The notes under the pieces: generated by a model
Seen by the model: the letters and a program-made list of their open reading frames with translations, nothing else
Database searches by the model: none
What the model was told of the DNA's origin: nothing
Position numbers and translations under genes: made by a program
Assembly (NCBI RefSeq): GCF_000292525.1
Contig: NZ_AEYF01000045.1
Coordinates: forward strand, 1 to 64,000
Direction: 5' to 3'
From: Rhizobium sp. CCGE 510
GTDB taxonomy: Bacteria; Pseudomonadota; Alphaproteobacteria; Rhizobiales; Rhizobiaceae
Length of the DNA stretch: 64,000 nucleotides
In this document: positions 51,906-61,070 of the stretch, one piece after another
How positions within the stretch are numbered: position 1 is the first letter of the stretch
Layout of the letters: each line of letters opens with the position of its first letter

Positions 51906-52991
51906 CTATCGCGCCTTTGTTGCCTCTCGATTGGTGAAATGCGCGTTGCCCAGACCGGTACCGATCGTCAGTACCGCCCACCTCGACACGTCGTTCATGA
52001 AAGGAATCTGCGATAATCCCTGCACGACGGCGTCGTTGTGCATCATCACGAATGTGCTGTCGTCGCCGATCTCAGGTATGGCTTTCATCAGCGCGGCGGG
52101 AAGGTTGAAGCTGTCGCTCTCCCAGTTTCCGCCCGGCAGATTCTGCCCGCCGCGTTCGATGGAGCCATCGGCTTTAATAATCCCGGGGCAGGCGATCCCG
52201 ATGATGGGCGCAGGTTTGAGATTGGCCTTCTCCGCCTTGCCGATCAGTTCGTGCAGCATCGCAGCCAACTTCTCGATGGTTGCGGTGCGACTTGGCTCAT
52301 CATCGGCATGACGCCAGATGGCCGACTCCCATACGCTCGCATCCGCGAAGTTCGGCGCGTCGTCCTTTCCGAATTTAACGACGCCGGCGCGTACGTTCGT
52401 GCCGCCGATATCAACGGCCAGGATCGCCTCGTGGCCTTTGAACATCCAGCGCGGCATCAGATGCACCGAGCCGATCAGTCCAGCCTCATCAGGATGGTGA
52501 ACGATCGGCACTACCTCAACGTCTATGCCGGCGGCCTTGAGGATAACCATGGTCCTGGCGATGGTCAGCTCGCCGAACCGGCTCTGCCGGAAGCCGCCGC
52601 CGACGACGATACGTTCCGTCTTGACCCAGCGCTTGTCCTTCAGGAATTTTCCAATCACGTCGGCGAAGTCCTGAGCGAAGTCTTCCACCGCTCCCATGAC
52701 CAATGCCGCTGCCTCCATATCGTCGCCCTTGAGGAAGGCATCGATCTTTTTCTTGGAAAGCTTCGCCGTCGCGGTCTTGCCGATCGGGTCGTCTCCAACC
52801 TTGCGGATGCGTTTTCTCCAATCGTCGAGCTTCATTTGAAAAGTCTTCTTGTTGGCGTTGTCGCCAACGAAACCGTTCTTGTCCCGCAGCTCGTTATTGT
52901 AGTCGTCGATCGTCACCGATGGCAGGTTTAACGCGCCATGTGCTAGCGGGGCATTGACCTCGTCACGGGGGTCGGAACTGCTTTTGGCCAT
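51906..52991 (-). CDS. ROK-family sugar kinase-like protein
   Basis: About 361 residues. The C-terminal two-thirds is an ASKHA/ROK fold: ILAVDIGGTNVRAGVVKFG is the phosphate-1 motif, PIIGIACPGIIKADGSIERGGQNLPGGNW and VMMHNDAVVQGLSQ the middle, WAVLTIGTGLGNAHF the phosphate-2 loop. The zinc-binding CxCGxxGC of many ROK proteins is not present. A charged N-terminal extension of about 175 residues is unlike glucokinases. Divergent from trehalose-phosphatase, suggesting glucose or trehalose metabolism. Confidence 0.75.
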   Translation of the reverse strand: MAKSSSDPRDEVNAPLAHGALNLPSVTIDDYNNELRDKNGFVGDNANKKTFQMKLDDWRKRIRKVGDDPIGKTATAKLSKKKIDAFLKGDDMEAAALVMGAVEDFAQDFADVIGKFLKDKRWVKTERIVVGGGFRQSRFGELTIARTMVILKAAGIDVEVVPIVHHPDEAGLIGSVHLMPRWMFKGHEAILAVDIGGTNVRAGVVKFGKDDAPNFADASVWESAIWRHADDEPSRTATIEKLAAMLHELIGKAEKANLKPAPIIGIACPGIIKADGSIERGGQNLPGGNWESDSFNLPAALMKAIPEIGDDSTFVMMHNDAVVQGLSQIPFMNDVSRWAVLTIGTGLGNAHFTNREATKAR

Positions 52992-53136
52992 CAAAATACC
53001 TTCTACGGCGCGAGTGCTCGAACGGGCGGCGAGATACAACGCGGACCAGCCCCTCGATGTTCCGGAGTCTGAAAGCTCACCTTGCCCTCGTCGGTTGGCG
53101 ACCTAGCTTCAATGACTGCAGCGTTTGGAGAATCCC

Positions 53137-53895
53137 GTGCAGGACGATAGCGCCACCCAGGAAATGCTTTCACTGGTCTTGGAAGAGCCGGATCGTTGGG
53201 CGATGTTTCTCGATATCGACGGGACGCTGCTCAATCTTGCGCCCACGCCGGACGCGATCGAAGTTCCGGAGTCGCTTCCCGGGCAACTTCACCGCCTGTC
53301 GAACAAGCTTAGCGGCGCCTTGGCATTGGTCACCGGACGGTCGCTTGCTTATGCAGACGCGCTGTTCAAACCGTTTGCGTTTCCGACGGCAGGCCTTCAT
53401 GGCGCGGAAATCAGGAGCGCAGCGGGAATGCAGACAGTCGAGGCGACACCTGAGTTTCAGGCGCTGAAGCACGCGCTGACTGCGGAAGCCGAGCACTATC
53501 CGGGAGTCTTGATCGAGGATAAGGGCGCCGCCGTTGCCGCCCATTACCGGCTGGCGCCCGAATATGAAAAGGTACTCGAAGACCGCATGCACCACTATGC
53601 GGAACTGGCCGGGCCGAACTGGGCGTTGCAGCTCGGCAAGATGGTCTTCGAGCTGCGTCCCGCACGATCGAGCAAGGGCGATGCGCTGGAACGGTTTTTC
53701 CAGTCCGACCCTTTCAGGAACCGCTGCCCGATTGCCATCGGCGATGATCTGACCGACGAGTCGATGTTTGCGATCGCCAATGCCCGCGGCGGCGTTTCCA
53801 TACGGGTCGGCGCGGTCGGCGCCCCGAGCTGTGCCACGAGCCGGCTGTCCTCCTCTGCACTGGTCAGAAACGTCATTGCGGCTTTGGCGGCCTGA
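53137..53895 (+). CDS. otsB: trehalose-6-phosphate phosphatase
   Basis: About 252 residues of the HAD superfamily. Motif 1 is MFLDIDGTLLNLAPTPDAI, motif 2 LVTGRS, motif 3 lysine in SSKGDALERFF and motif 4 AIGDDLTDESMF. These match OtsB, which makes trehalose from trehalose-6-phosphate. GTG at 53137 is favoured since GGAG (53127-53130) is six bases ahead; TTG 53125 is an alternative. OtsA is not in the window. Confidence 0.85.
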   Translation: MQDDSATQEMLSLVLEEPDRWAMFLDIDGTLLNLAPTPDAIEVPESLPGQLHRLSNKLSGALALVTGRSLAYADALFKPFAFPTAGLHGAEIRSAAGMQTVEATPEFQALKHALTAEAEHYPGVLIEDKGAAVAAHYRLAPEYEKVLEDRMHHYAELAGPNWALQLGKMVFELRPARSSKGDALERFFQSDPFRNRCPIAIGDDLTDESMFAIANARGGVSIRVGAVGAPSCATSRLSSSALVRNVIAALAA

Positions 53896-54089
53896 CACAA
53901 TCCTCGGATGGTATGCATGTCGCTGCCGTCTTTCCGCCAGCTGCGGAGCGTTCATCATCAAAAAAGTATCAGTTTTGCCTGAGAATCGTGGTGGCGGGCG
54001 TGAGAAGTGCCCACTACACTCCGCATAACAATAAAGCCAAAAAGGGAATTTGGTGCGCGGGCTTACCACCCGTCCTCGGAGGAGGAACA

Positions 54090-54974
54090 ATGGAACCTGA
54101 CTTGGAAGTCATTCAGATCAGACCGGGCGAATCCTTCGCAACGAAGGCGCATGGCTATCCCTATCATACGGTTCGTTGGCACTTTCATCCGGAATACGAA
54201 CTTCATCTCGTCGTCGCAACGACGGGGCGGTATTTCGTCGGCGACTTCATCGGCGAGTTCGAGCCGGGCAACCTTGTGCTTGCCGGGCCTAATCTTCCCC
54301 ATAACTGGATCAGCGATGTGCCGAAAGGGTCGAGCATTCCGCTTCGATGCCAGCTCATCCAGTTCAGCGAGAATTTCATCAGCGACACGATGAGGGTGCT
54401 GGCCGAACTAGGGCCCTTCGATCCGGTTCTCGAAGCCTCCCGCCGCGGCGTGCTCTTCGGCGCCGATACCAGCCGGCAGGTTGCTCCCCTCATGAACGAG
54501 GTGCAGCAGGCTCACGGTGTACGTCGCATCGAACTCTTCATGATGATCGTCGGCCTGCTTAGCCGAGCGCAGGATTCCCAGCTTCTTGCCAGCCCGAACT
54601 ATCTGCCCGATCCATCGGGCTATATGTCGGCCGGCCTCAACAAGGCACTCGCCTACATCAGGGAAAATCTGACCAAATCCTTCGACGAGGCCGATCTCGC
54701 CAGGATTGCCGGACAGTCCACAGGCGCCTTTTCGCGCGCTTTCCGCCGCCATACCGGCATGTCGCTGGTGCAATATGTGAAGCGACTGCGCATCAACCTC
54801 GCCTGTCAGATTCTGATGAGCGACGACCACGCATCGATCACCGATATCTGCTTCGAGGTCGGCTTCAACAATCTGTCCAATTTCAATCGGCAATTTCTCG
54901 CGGAAAAGGGCATGACGCCTTCCCGCTTCCGGCGGCTATTGGGCGACAATATCAACGTGGCGAAGGCGGCTTAA
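54090..54974 (+). CDS. AraC-family transcriptional regulator with cupin sensor
   Basis: A 294-residue regulator behind GGAGGAGG. The N-terminal cupin shows YPYHTVRWHFHPEYELHLVVATTGRYFVGD and GNLVLAGPNLPHNW. The C-terminal HTH pair is FDEADLARIAGQSTGAFSRAFRRHTGMSLVQYVKRLRINLACQIL and SITDICFEVGFNNLSNFNRQFLAEKGMTPSRFRRL. It is followed 256 bp later by the polyol ABC operon, which it probably activates in response to a sugar or polyol. Confidence 0.9.
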   Translation: MEPDLEVIQIRPGESFATKAHGYPYHTVRWHFHPEYELHLVVATTGRYFVGDFIGEFEPGNLVLAGPNLPHNWISDVPKGSSIPLRCQLIQFSENFISDTMRVLAELGPFDPVLEASRRGVLFGADTSRQVAPLMNEVQQAHGVRRIELFMMIVGLLSRAQDSQLLASPNYLPDPSGYMSAGLNKALAYIRENLTKSFDEADLARIAGQSTGAFSRAFRRHTGMSLVQYVKRLRINLACQILMSDDHASITDICFEVGFNNLSNFNRQFLAEKGMTPSRFRRLLGDNINVAKAA

Positions 54975-55230
54975 TCAAGCCGGACGAGCACCGTTGTCGG
55001 GACTATGGCGGAAGTCCGCGTAAGAAGGCGATAGGGAGGACGAGGAGGAGGAGCCAAAACCAACATCGATTGAACGCGAGCGCGCAATCAGCGGTTCGCG
55101 AGAGGAGACGCTTGTCCTCAGAAAACTGCAAACCGCCGGGACAGGCGTGGCGGTTCGCTCAGCCGAACGGCCACAGCAGAACAATGCAACGACGAAGCTA
55201 CACAATTTTTTCCAATGGGAGGATATGGAA

Positions 55231-56298
55231 ATGATGAAATTCTCGACCAAGGTGGCAGGCGCGACCGCACTTGTCCTATCCCTGCTCGGCGGTACGTCCG
55301 CCTTTGCGCAAAACGCCGTTTCGGATGCGACGGTCGCATTCCTCATGCCCGACCAGGGCTCGACACGTTACGAAGAGCACGACCATCCGGGATTTGTCGC
55401 GGAAATGAAGAAGCTTTGCGCCTCGTGCAAGGTTCTCTATCAGAATGCCGACGCCGATATCGCCAAACAGCAGCAGCAGTTCAATTCGGCCATCACCCAG
55501 GGTGCCAAAGTCATCGTGCTCGACCCGGTGGATTCGGCAGCCGCCGCGTCTCTCGTCCAGCTCGCCCAGAGCCAGGGTGTCAAGGTCATTGCCTATGACC
55601 GCCCTATCCCGAAGGGCAAGGCCGATTTCTACGTCTCCTTCGATAACAAGGCGATCGGCAAGGCAATCGCGGAATCGCTCGTCCAGCATCTGAAGGCCAA
55701 GAAAGTGCCGACCGATGGCGGCGGCATCCTGCAGATCAACGGCTCGCCAACCGATGCGGCTGCCGGGCTGATCAAGGACGGTATTCACGATGGTCTTGCG
55801 AGTGGCGGATACAAGACGCTTGCCGAATTCGACACGCCGAATTGGCAGCCGGCGAATGCCCAGCAATGGGCAGCCGGTCAGATCACCCGCTTCAGCAAAC
55901 AGATCGTCGGCGTGGTCGCCGCCAATGATGGCACCGGCGGCGGCGCCATTGCAGCCTTCAAGGCAGCCGGTGTCGATCCCGTGCCGCCGGTAACCGGCAA
56001 TGATGCGACGATCGCGGCACTACAGCTGATCATATCGGGGGATCAGTACAACACGATCTCCAAGCCCAGCGAAATTGTCGCCGCTGCCGCCGCCGACGTC
56101 GCCGTCAAGCTCCTGGCCGGAGAAACGCCGAAGGCCGAAATGACGCTCTACGACACCCCGGCGCAGCTTTTCGTGCCCGCTGTCGTCACCGCCGAAAACC
56201 TCAAGGCCGAGATCATCGATAAGAAGATCAACACCGCCGAGGAGCTGTGCACCGGCCGCTACGCCGACGGCTGCAAGAAGCTCGGCATCACCAAGTAA
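55231..56298 (+). CDS. polyol/sugar ABC transporter substrate-binding protein (XylF-like)
   Basis: About 355 residues. The ATG at 55231 is eight bases after GGGAGG; those at 55225 and 55234 are less well placed. A signal peptide ends near TSAFA. ATVAFLMPDQGSTRYEEHDHPGFVAEMKKLC, KVIVLDPVDSAAAASLVQLAQSQGVKVIAYDRPI and IVGVVAANDGTGGGAIAAFKAAGVDPVPPVTGNDA resemble D-xylose-type binding proteins. The nearby ribitol dehydrogenase points to a polyol ligand. Confidence 0.85.
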   Translation: MMKFSTKVAGATALVLSLLGGTSAFAQNAVSDATVAFLMPDQGSTRYEEHDHPGFVAEMKKLCASCKVLYQNADADIAKQQQQFNSAITQGAKVIVLDPVDSAAAASLVQLAQSQGVKVIAYDRPIPKGKADFYVSFDNKAIGKAIAESLVQHLKAKKVPTDGGGILQINGSPTDAAAGLIKDGIHDGLASGGYKTLAEFDTPNWQPANAQQWAAGQITRFSKQIVGVVAANDGTGGGAIAAFKAAGVDPVPPVTGNDATIAALQLIISGDQYNTISKPSEIVAAAAADVAVKLLAGETPKAEMTLYDTPAQLFVPAVVTAENLKAEIIDKKINTAEELCTGRYADGCKKLGITK

Positions 56299-56307
56299 TC
56301 GAACCCA

Positions 56308-56341
56308 GGCAAGCGCGGCCGGTCGGCCGGTCGCGCTTGCC
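56308..56341 (+). promoter_or_regulatory. intercistronic hairpin after the polyol binding-protein gene
   Basis: GGCAAGCGCG (56308-56317) pairs perfectly with CGCGCTTGCC (56332-56341), and GGCC pairs inside the loop. It is in the 67-bp gap before the ATPase gene, matching the position of the hairpins in the other ABC operons. Confidence 0.6.
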
Positions 56342-56365
56342 GTTTCGCTTCGGAAAGGCCAGGCG

Positions 56366-57187
56366 ATGTCTGAAACCTCTCATACTCTTGCCCCTTCCCG
56401 CCAGCCCGTCCTCAGCCTGCGCGGAATATCGAAGAACTTCGGGGCGGTGTCGGCACTCACCGATATCGAACTCGATGTCCACGCCGGCGAGGTCGTGGCA
56501 CTTGTCGGCGACAACGGCGCCGGCAAATCGACGCTGGTCAAGATCCTGGCCGGTGTACACCAACCAAGCTCGGGCACGATCCTGTTTGAGGGTGAGCCGG
56601 TGACCCTGCCGAGCCCAAGTGCTGCTCTCGGGCTCGGCATTGCAACTGTCTTCCAGGATTTGGCACTTTGCGAGAATCTCGATGTCGTCGCCAATATCTT
56701 TCTCGGCAAGGAGCTCAATCCTTTCCAGCTCGATGAGGTTGCCATGGAGATCCGTGCCTGGAAGCTTCTGAACGAGCTTTCGGCCCGAATCCCAAGCGTG
56801 CGCGAGCCCGTCGCCTCATTGTCCGGCGGACAGCGCCAGACCGTGGCGATCGCCCGATCGCTGCTGCTTGAGCCGAAACTGATCATGCTCGACGAACCCA
56901 CCGCAGCGCTTGGCGTTGCCCAGACCGCCGAAGTGCTGGATCTGATCGAGCGCGTACGGGAACGCGGCCTCGCCGTCATCATGATTAGCCACAACATGGA
57001 GGACGTGCGCGCCGTTGCCGATCGCATCGTCGTCCTTCGGCTCGGCCGCAACAACGGCACTCTGCTGCCCGATGCTTCCAACGAAGAGCTGGTCAGCGCG
57101 ATCACCGGCGCCTCCAACAATTCCGTCTCCCGCCGAGCGTCGCGCCGCCAGGCGCAAAGCCAGCAGAACGAGGAGGGCAGGCCATGA
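56366..57187 (+). CDS. polyol/sugar ABC transporter ATP-binding protein (single domain)
   Basis: A 273-residue ATPase with one domain: Walker A GDNGAGKST, LSGGQRQTVAIARSLLLEPKLIMLDEPTAALG and VIMISHNMEDV. Unlike the two RbsA-type ATPases in this window it is not duplicated, as in the fructose (FrcA) type; a homodimer is expected. Ends in ATGA overlap with the permease. Confidence 0.9.
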   Translation: MSETSHTLAPSRQPVLSLRGISKNFGAVSALTDIELDVHAGEVVALVGDNGAGKSTLVKILAGVHQPSSGTILFEGEPVTLPSPSAALGLGIATVFQDLALCENLDVVANIFLGKELNPFQLDEVAMEIRAWKLLNELSARIPSVREPVASLSGGQRQTVAIARSLLLEPKLIMLDEPTAALGVAQTAEVLDLIERVRERGLAVIMISHNMEDVRAVADRIVVLRLGRNNGTLLPDASNEELVSAITGASNNSVSRRASRRQAQSQQNEEGRP

Positions 57188-58443
57188 TGAAGACCATCCA
57201 GAATGAACCGGCGTCACCTGTGCTCCTCGACCGGCGTGACGAAAGAGTGCGCCATGACGACAGTCTGGCCGGCTCGATCCGCGCCTTTTGGGACCGCGTC
57301 CGCGCCGGCGACCTCGGCTCGCTGCCGGTCATTGTCGGCCTGGCAATCATCTGGACGGTGTTCCAGGCGCTCAATCCGGTGTTTCTCTCCAGCGCCAATC
57401 TGGTCAACATGCTGTTCGACTGCTCGACGGTCGGCGTCATCTCGCTCGGTATCGTCTGCATCCTGATGGTGGGCGAGATCGATCTTTCCGTCGGCTCGGT
57501 CAGCGGCTTCGCCTCGGCCTTGGTCGGCGTCTTCTGGGTCAACCAAGGCTGGCCGGTGGTTCTGGCGGTCCTCGCCGCCATGGTCGTCGGCGCTCTGATC
57601 GGCTCTCTCTACGCCTTCCTGTTCAACCGGTTCGGCATGCCGAGTTTCGTCTCCACCCTATCCGGGCTGCTCGCGGTTCTCGGCCTGCAGCTCTATATCC
57701 TCGGAGCGACCGGTTCGATCAATCTCCCCTATGGTTCCTGGCTCGTGAGTTTCGGCCAGATCATGGTCATGCCGGACCCGATCGCCTATCTGCTGGTAGC
57801 CCTTGCCGGCATCGCCTTCTTCTTCTCCAGCTACCGCACTGCGGCGCGGCGGCGGGCGGCCGGCCTGTCGGCGAAATCGGCCCGCGGGCTGCTCCTGCGC
57901 GCCATCATTATCACCGCCGCCCTGGAAGCTGTCGCATTCTATCTCAACCAGTCGCGCGGCGTTCCATGGATGTTCGGCCTGTTCGTCGGGCTCGTCGCCG
58001 TCATGAATTATGCGCTGATGCGCACCAAATGGGGACGCTCCATGCATGCCGTCGGCGGCAACAGGGAGGCCGCCCGCCGCTCTGGCATCAACGTCTCGCG
58101 CATCTATGCAAGCGCCTTCGTCACCTGTGCTTTGCTTGCGGCAACCGGCGGCGTGCTCTCGGCTGCCCGGCTGGCGACGGCAAGTCAGCAGGCCGGCACC
58201 GGCGACGTCAATCTCAACGCCATCGCTGCGGCGGTCATCGGCGGCACGAGCCTGTTCGGCGGGCGCGGCAGCGCCTATTCGGCCCTTCTCGGCATCATCG
58301 TCATTCAGTCGATCGCCAGCGGGCTGACGCTTCTCGATCTGTCGTCATCGCTTCGATACATGATCACCGGCGCCGTTCTCGCCGTCGCCGTCATCGTCGA
58401 CTCGCTGGCACGCCGATCGCGGATTTCGCACGGCCGGGCCTAA
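57184..58443 (+). CDS. polyol/sugar ABC transporter permease (XylH-like)
   Basis: A 419-residue polytopic permease with a polar N-terminal tail of about 45 residues before the first helix. MVGEIDLSVGSVSGFASALVGVFWVNQGWPV, NREAARRSGINVSRIYASAFVTCALLAATGGVL and AAVIGGTSLFGGRGSAYSALLGIIVIQS are the family signatures. The longer middle (RTAARRRAAGLSAKSARGLLL) is typical of XylH. Confidence 0.9.
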   Translation: MMKTIQNEPASPVLLDRRDERVRHDDSLAGSIRAFWDRVRAGDLGSLPVIVGLAIIWTVFQALNPVFLSSANLVNMLFDCSTVGVISLGIVCILMVGEIDLSVGSVSGFASALVGVFWVNQGWPVVLAVLAAMVVGALIGSLYAFLFNRFGMPSFVSTLSGLLAVLGLQLYILGATGSINLPYGSWLVSFGQIMVMPDPIAYLLVALAGIAFFFSSYRTAARRRAAGLSAKSARGLLLRAIIITAALEAVAFYLNQSRGVPWMFGLFVGLVAVMNYALMRTKWGRSMHAVGGNREAARRSGINVSRIYASAFVTCALLAATGGVLSAARLATASQQAGTGDVNLNAIAAAVIGGTSLFGGRGSAYSALLGIIVIQSIASGLTLLDLSSSLRYMITGAVLAVAVIVDSLARRSRISHGRA

Positions 58444-58470
58444 AACCAGTCAAGAAAGCAGAGGAAGAAA

Positions 58471-59199
58471 ATGGGACAGGATCTGTCTGGAAAAGTCGCG
58501 GCCGTCACCGGAGCGGCATCGGGTATCGGCCTCGAATGCGCCAAGGCCCTGCTTGCCGCCGGCGCCCGGGTGGTGTTGGTCGATCGCAACGAAGAAGCCT
58601 TGAAGGAGATCTGCTCGAAACTCGGCGCCAACGCCATGCCGCTGGTCATCGATCTCACCGATCCGAAAAGCGTTGAAGCGATGATGCCGCAGATTCTGAA
58701 GAAGGCAGGTCAGTTGGATATCTTCCACGCCAATGCCGGCTCTTATATCGGCGGCGAGGTCCTGGGTGGCGACCCCGACGCCTGGGACCGGATGCTCAAC
58801 CTGAACGTCAATGCCGCCTTCCGCTCGGTGCATGCCGTGCTGCCGCACATGGTCGAGCGCAAGACCGGAGATATCATCCTGACCAGTTCCGTCGCCGGCA
58901 TGATCCCCGTCGTCTGGGAGCCAATCTACACGGCCTCGAAACATGCCGTTCAGGCATTCGTCCATACGCTGAGGCGACAGGTGGCCAAACATGGCTTGCG
59001 CGTCGGCGCCGTCGCTCCAGGCCCAGTCGTCACCGCGCTTCTCAGCGACTGGCCGCAGGAAAAGTTGGATGAAGCACTTGCCGCCGGCGGCCTGATGGAG
59101 CCGAAGGAGGTGGCAGAAGCGGTGCTTTTCATGCTGACGCGTCCGCGCAACATCACGATCCGCGATCTCGTCATCCTGCCGCAGAGCACGGATATCTGA
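58471..59199 (+). CDS. rbtD: ribitol 2-dehydrogenase (SDR)
   Basis: A 242-residue SDR with TGAASGIG, HANAGSYIGGEVLGGDPDAWDRMLNLNVNAAFRSVHAVLPHMVERKTGDIILTSS and YTASKHAVQAFVHTLRRQV (Tyr/Lys catalytic). Together with GPVVTALLSDWPQEK and FMLTRPRNITIRDLVILP this closely resembles Klebsiella ribitol 2-dehydrogenase as I remember it. It would oxidise ribitol to D-ribulose. The kinase for the next step is not in the window. Confidence 0.8.
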   Translation: MGQDLSGKVAAVTGAASGIGLECAKALLAAGARVVLVDRNEEALKEICSKLGANAMPLVIDLTDPKSVEAMMPQILKKAGQLDIFHANAGSYIGGEVLGGDPDAWDRMLNLNVNAAFRSVHAVLPHMVERKTGDIILTSSVAGMIPVVWEPIYTASKHAVQAFVHTLRRQVAKHGLRVGAVAPGPVVTALLSDWPQEKLDEALAAGGLMEPKEVAEAVLFMLTRPRNITIRDLVILPQSTDI

Positions 59200-59239
59200 C
59201 GCGTTTGTACCGGCTCCGAAAATCACGGAAGGAAACGAG

Positions 59240-60004
59240 ATGATCTTCGATAGGTTTCGCTTGGATGGACAGGTGGCGCTGGTCACCGGCGGCACCCGCG
59301 GCATTGGGCTTGCGATCGCCGAGGCGCTCGGCGAGGCGGGCGCCAAAGTCCTCATCACGGGAAGGACGCGCAATGCGGCAGCGGAAGACCGGCTCGCCAA
59401 GGCCGGTGTCGATTGCGATTTCGTCGCCGCCGACCTGATGAAGGACGATGCCGCCGACGCGCTCGTCAAAGAGACGCTCTTACGGGCGGGCAAGCTCGAC
59501 ATCCTCGTCAACAATGCCGGCATCGCCATTCATGGCGACAGCGGCGAATTCTCCGACGCGATTTGGCGCGAGATCATGACCGTCAATGTCGACGCCGTCT
59601 TCCGCGCTTGCCGCGCCGCGCTCGCCCCCATGCGGCGCCAGGGCGGCGGCGTCATCCTCAATATCGGCTCGATGTCGGGCATCGTCTCCAACATTCCGCA
59701 GAACCAGGTCGCCTACAACACCTCCAAGGCGGCGGTCCATATGATGACGAAGAGCCTTGCTAGCGAGGTTGCCGCCGAGAATATCCGGGTCAACGCCATT
59801 GCGCCGGGCTATATCGAGACCGATCTGTCGCGCGGCGGCATCGCCAATCCGGACTGGTTCCCGACCTGGCGCAGCATGACCCCGATGGGACGGGTCGGGC
59901 AACCGGAAGAGGTGGCGGGGGCCGCCTTGTTCCTTTGCTCGGCGGCGGCAAGCTATGTCACCGGCGAAGTGCTGGTGATCGATGGCGGCTATACGACACG
60001 ATAA
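59240..60004 (+). CDS. SDR-family oxidoreductase (polyol/sugar type)
   Basis: A 254-residue classical SDR: TGGTRGIG, NNAGIAIHG, catalytic Ser in NIGSMSGIVSN, YNTSKAAVHMMTKSLA, NAIAPGYIETDLSR and C-terminal VTGEVLVIDGGYTTR. It is 40 bp after the ribitol dehydrogenase gene and in the same orientation, so it probably acts on another polyol or on a keto-intermediate. The substrate is not deducible. Confidence 0.8.
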   Translation: MIFDRFRLDGQVALVTGGTRGIGLAIAEALGEAGAKVLITGRTRNAAAEDRLAKAGVDCDFVAADLMKDDAADALVKETLLRAGKLDILVNNAGIAIHGDSGEFSDAIWREIMTVNVDAVFRACRAALAPMRRQGGGVILNIGSMSGIVSNIPQNQVAYNTSKAAVHMMTKSLASEVAAENIRVNAIAPGYIETDLSRGGIANPDWFPTWRSMTPMGRVGQPEEVAGAALFLCSAAASYVTGEVLVIDGGYTTR

Positions 60005-60054
60005 TGGACTGACACTGGAGGGGAGCGAACTATATGCCCATGGGCGGCATATGC

Positions 60055-60450
60055 TTACGCCAAGCAATCGAGCATCCACTGGACACCAAAACGATCGGTG
60101 AGCTTGCCGTAATAGCTCCCCCATGGCTGGCCCGCGAGCGGTGTCGTTATCTTGCCGCCTTCGGCGAGCCGGGCGAAAAGCCCATCGGTCCTGTCGCGAT
60201 CATCCAAGATCAGCATGTGGGCGGAGCCTCGCATCGGCTCCGCATCGTGATTGTCCGAGGCGAAGAACAGAACACCGGGCCCTTCGAAACGAGCATGCAT
60301 CACCTTGCCCCGCATTGTTTCGCTGGCAATGGTCATTCCGTCCGCGCCGTGGCGCTTCAATTGCGTGACCCGGCCAAGCCCGCATTCGGCATAAAAGGCC
60401 AGCGCGTCCTCGCAGCCGGTGGAAAAGAACAGATAGTTGGCAAGCTGCAT
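60055..60450 (-). CDS. VOC/glyoxalase-like PhnB-type protein
   Basis: A 131-residue vicinal-oxygen-chelate domain starting MQLANYLFFSTGCEDALAFYAECGLGRV, ending TDRFGVQWMLDCLA, typical of the PhnB/YjdN branch (DRFGVxW). GKVMHARFEGPGVLFFASD lies between. Function unknown. It is 78 bp downstream of the damaged tautomerase gene, same strand. Confidence 0.8.
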   Translation of the reverse strand: MQLANYLFFSTGCEDALAFYAECGLGRVTQLKRHGADGMTIASETMRGKVMHARFEGPGVLFFASDNHDAEPMRGSAHMLILDDRDRTDGLFARLAEGGKITTPLAGQPWGSYYGKLTDRFGVQWMLDCLA

Positions 60451-60528
60451 GATCTCGCTCCGTCGCGCCGCCGGACGGCGGCGCATTGCTGGATCTGGTT
60501 TGAAATTTCCGCGCATATGCCGCAACCC

Positions 60529-60953
60529 TTACAACACGGCGGCCGTACCCTGGATGGCGCCGACGAAATCGGCGTTGCTGTAGCTGCGGCCGGCTATTCC
60601 CCACGCCCCCTCGGGTGCATAGACGATGTTCGACCATATATGGTCACGCTTGAGCCGGCCTTCGGCGGCCTGTTCGACGACATCGGCGGCTTTTTCGATG
60701 AAGGCCTGTTTCGCTTCGGCGCTCATCAGCGCGACCTCCGGCAATTTGAGTTCGACAAACGCCGCAGCGATCGGCTTTCCCGCCGCAAGCACATGCTCGC
60801 GCGGCAGCACGTTGATCGTGCCGATGACATTGGCAGTCATGAAGGCATTACCGGTCAAACCTGCGACATCGAGCAATGCGTCCGTCAATCCGGCAAAGGC
60901 TTGCGCCTGGGCCTCCGGCGAGAGCAGGCCTTCCGGAACGGTGTAATAGGCAT
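60529..60953 (-). pseudogene. tautomerase-family gene with a one-base frameshift at codon 2
   Basis: ATG at 60953 has a GGGAG site at normal distance and reads ATG-CC then TATTACACCGTTCCG. Family members start MPxYTVPEGLL with catalytic Pro1. In frame with the ATG, translation stops after 24 codons; in the other frame, YYTVPEGLLSPEAQAQAFAGL continues without stop to 60529. A base is missing in the Pro codon next to 60949-60950. The rest (DHIWSNIVYAPEGAWGIAGRSYSNADF) is intact. It is either a fresh inactivation or a sequencing error. Confidence 0.75.
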
Positions 60954-60994
60954 CGGATATCTCCCTCTTTGAATCGTGACCGCCTGTGATATAC

Positions 60995-61061
60995 CGATCA
61001 CTCTTTATAGATACACAGCGATCGCTCTCTTAGCAAGCAATAAAGAGCGATCACTCTTATT
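60995..61061. promoter_or_regulatory. three direct repeats, putative TetR operators
   Basis: CGATCACTCTTTAT (60995), CGATCGCTCTCTTA (61019) and CGATCACTCTTATT (61048) lie 24-29 bases apart in the divergent promoter of the tautomerase and tetR genes. They would let the regulator control both. Confidence 0.65.
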
Positions 61062-61070
61062 GAGGTATTC

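Noticed and set aside
54975..55230. riboswitch or attenuator upstream of the polyol binding-protein gene
   Set aside because: No strong hairpin pair or known aptamer motif could be found; the AraC regulator explains control.
57288..58676. 462-residue frame in the polyol permease region
   Set aside because: Arg- and His-rich shadow of the permease and the start of the ribitol dehydrogenase.
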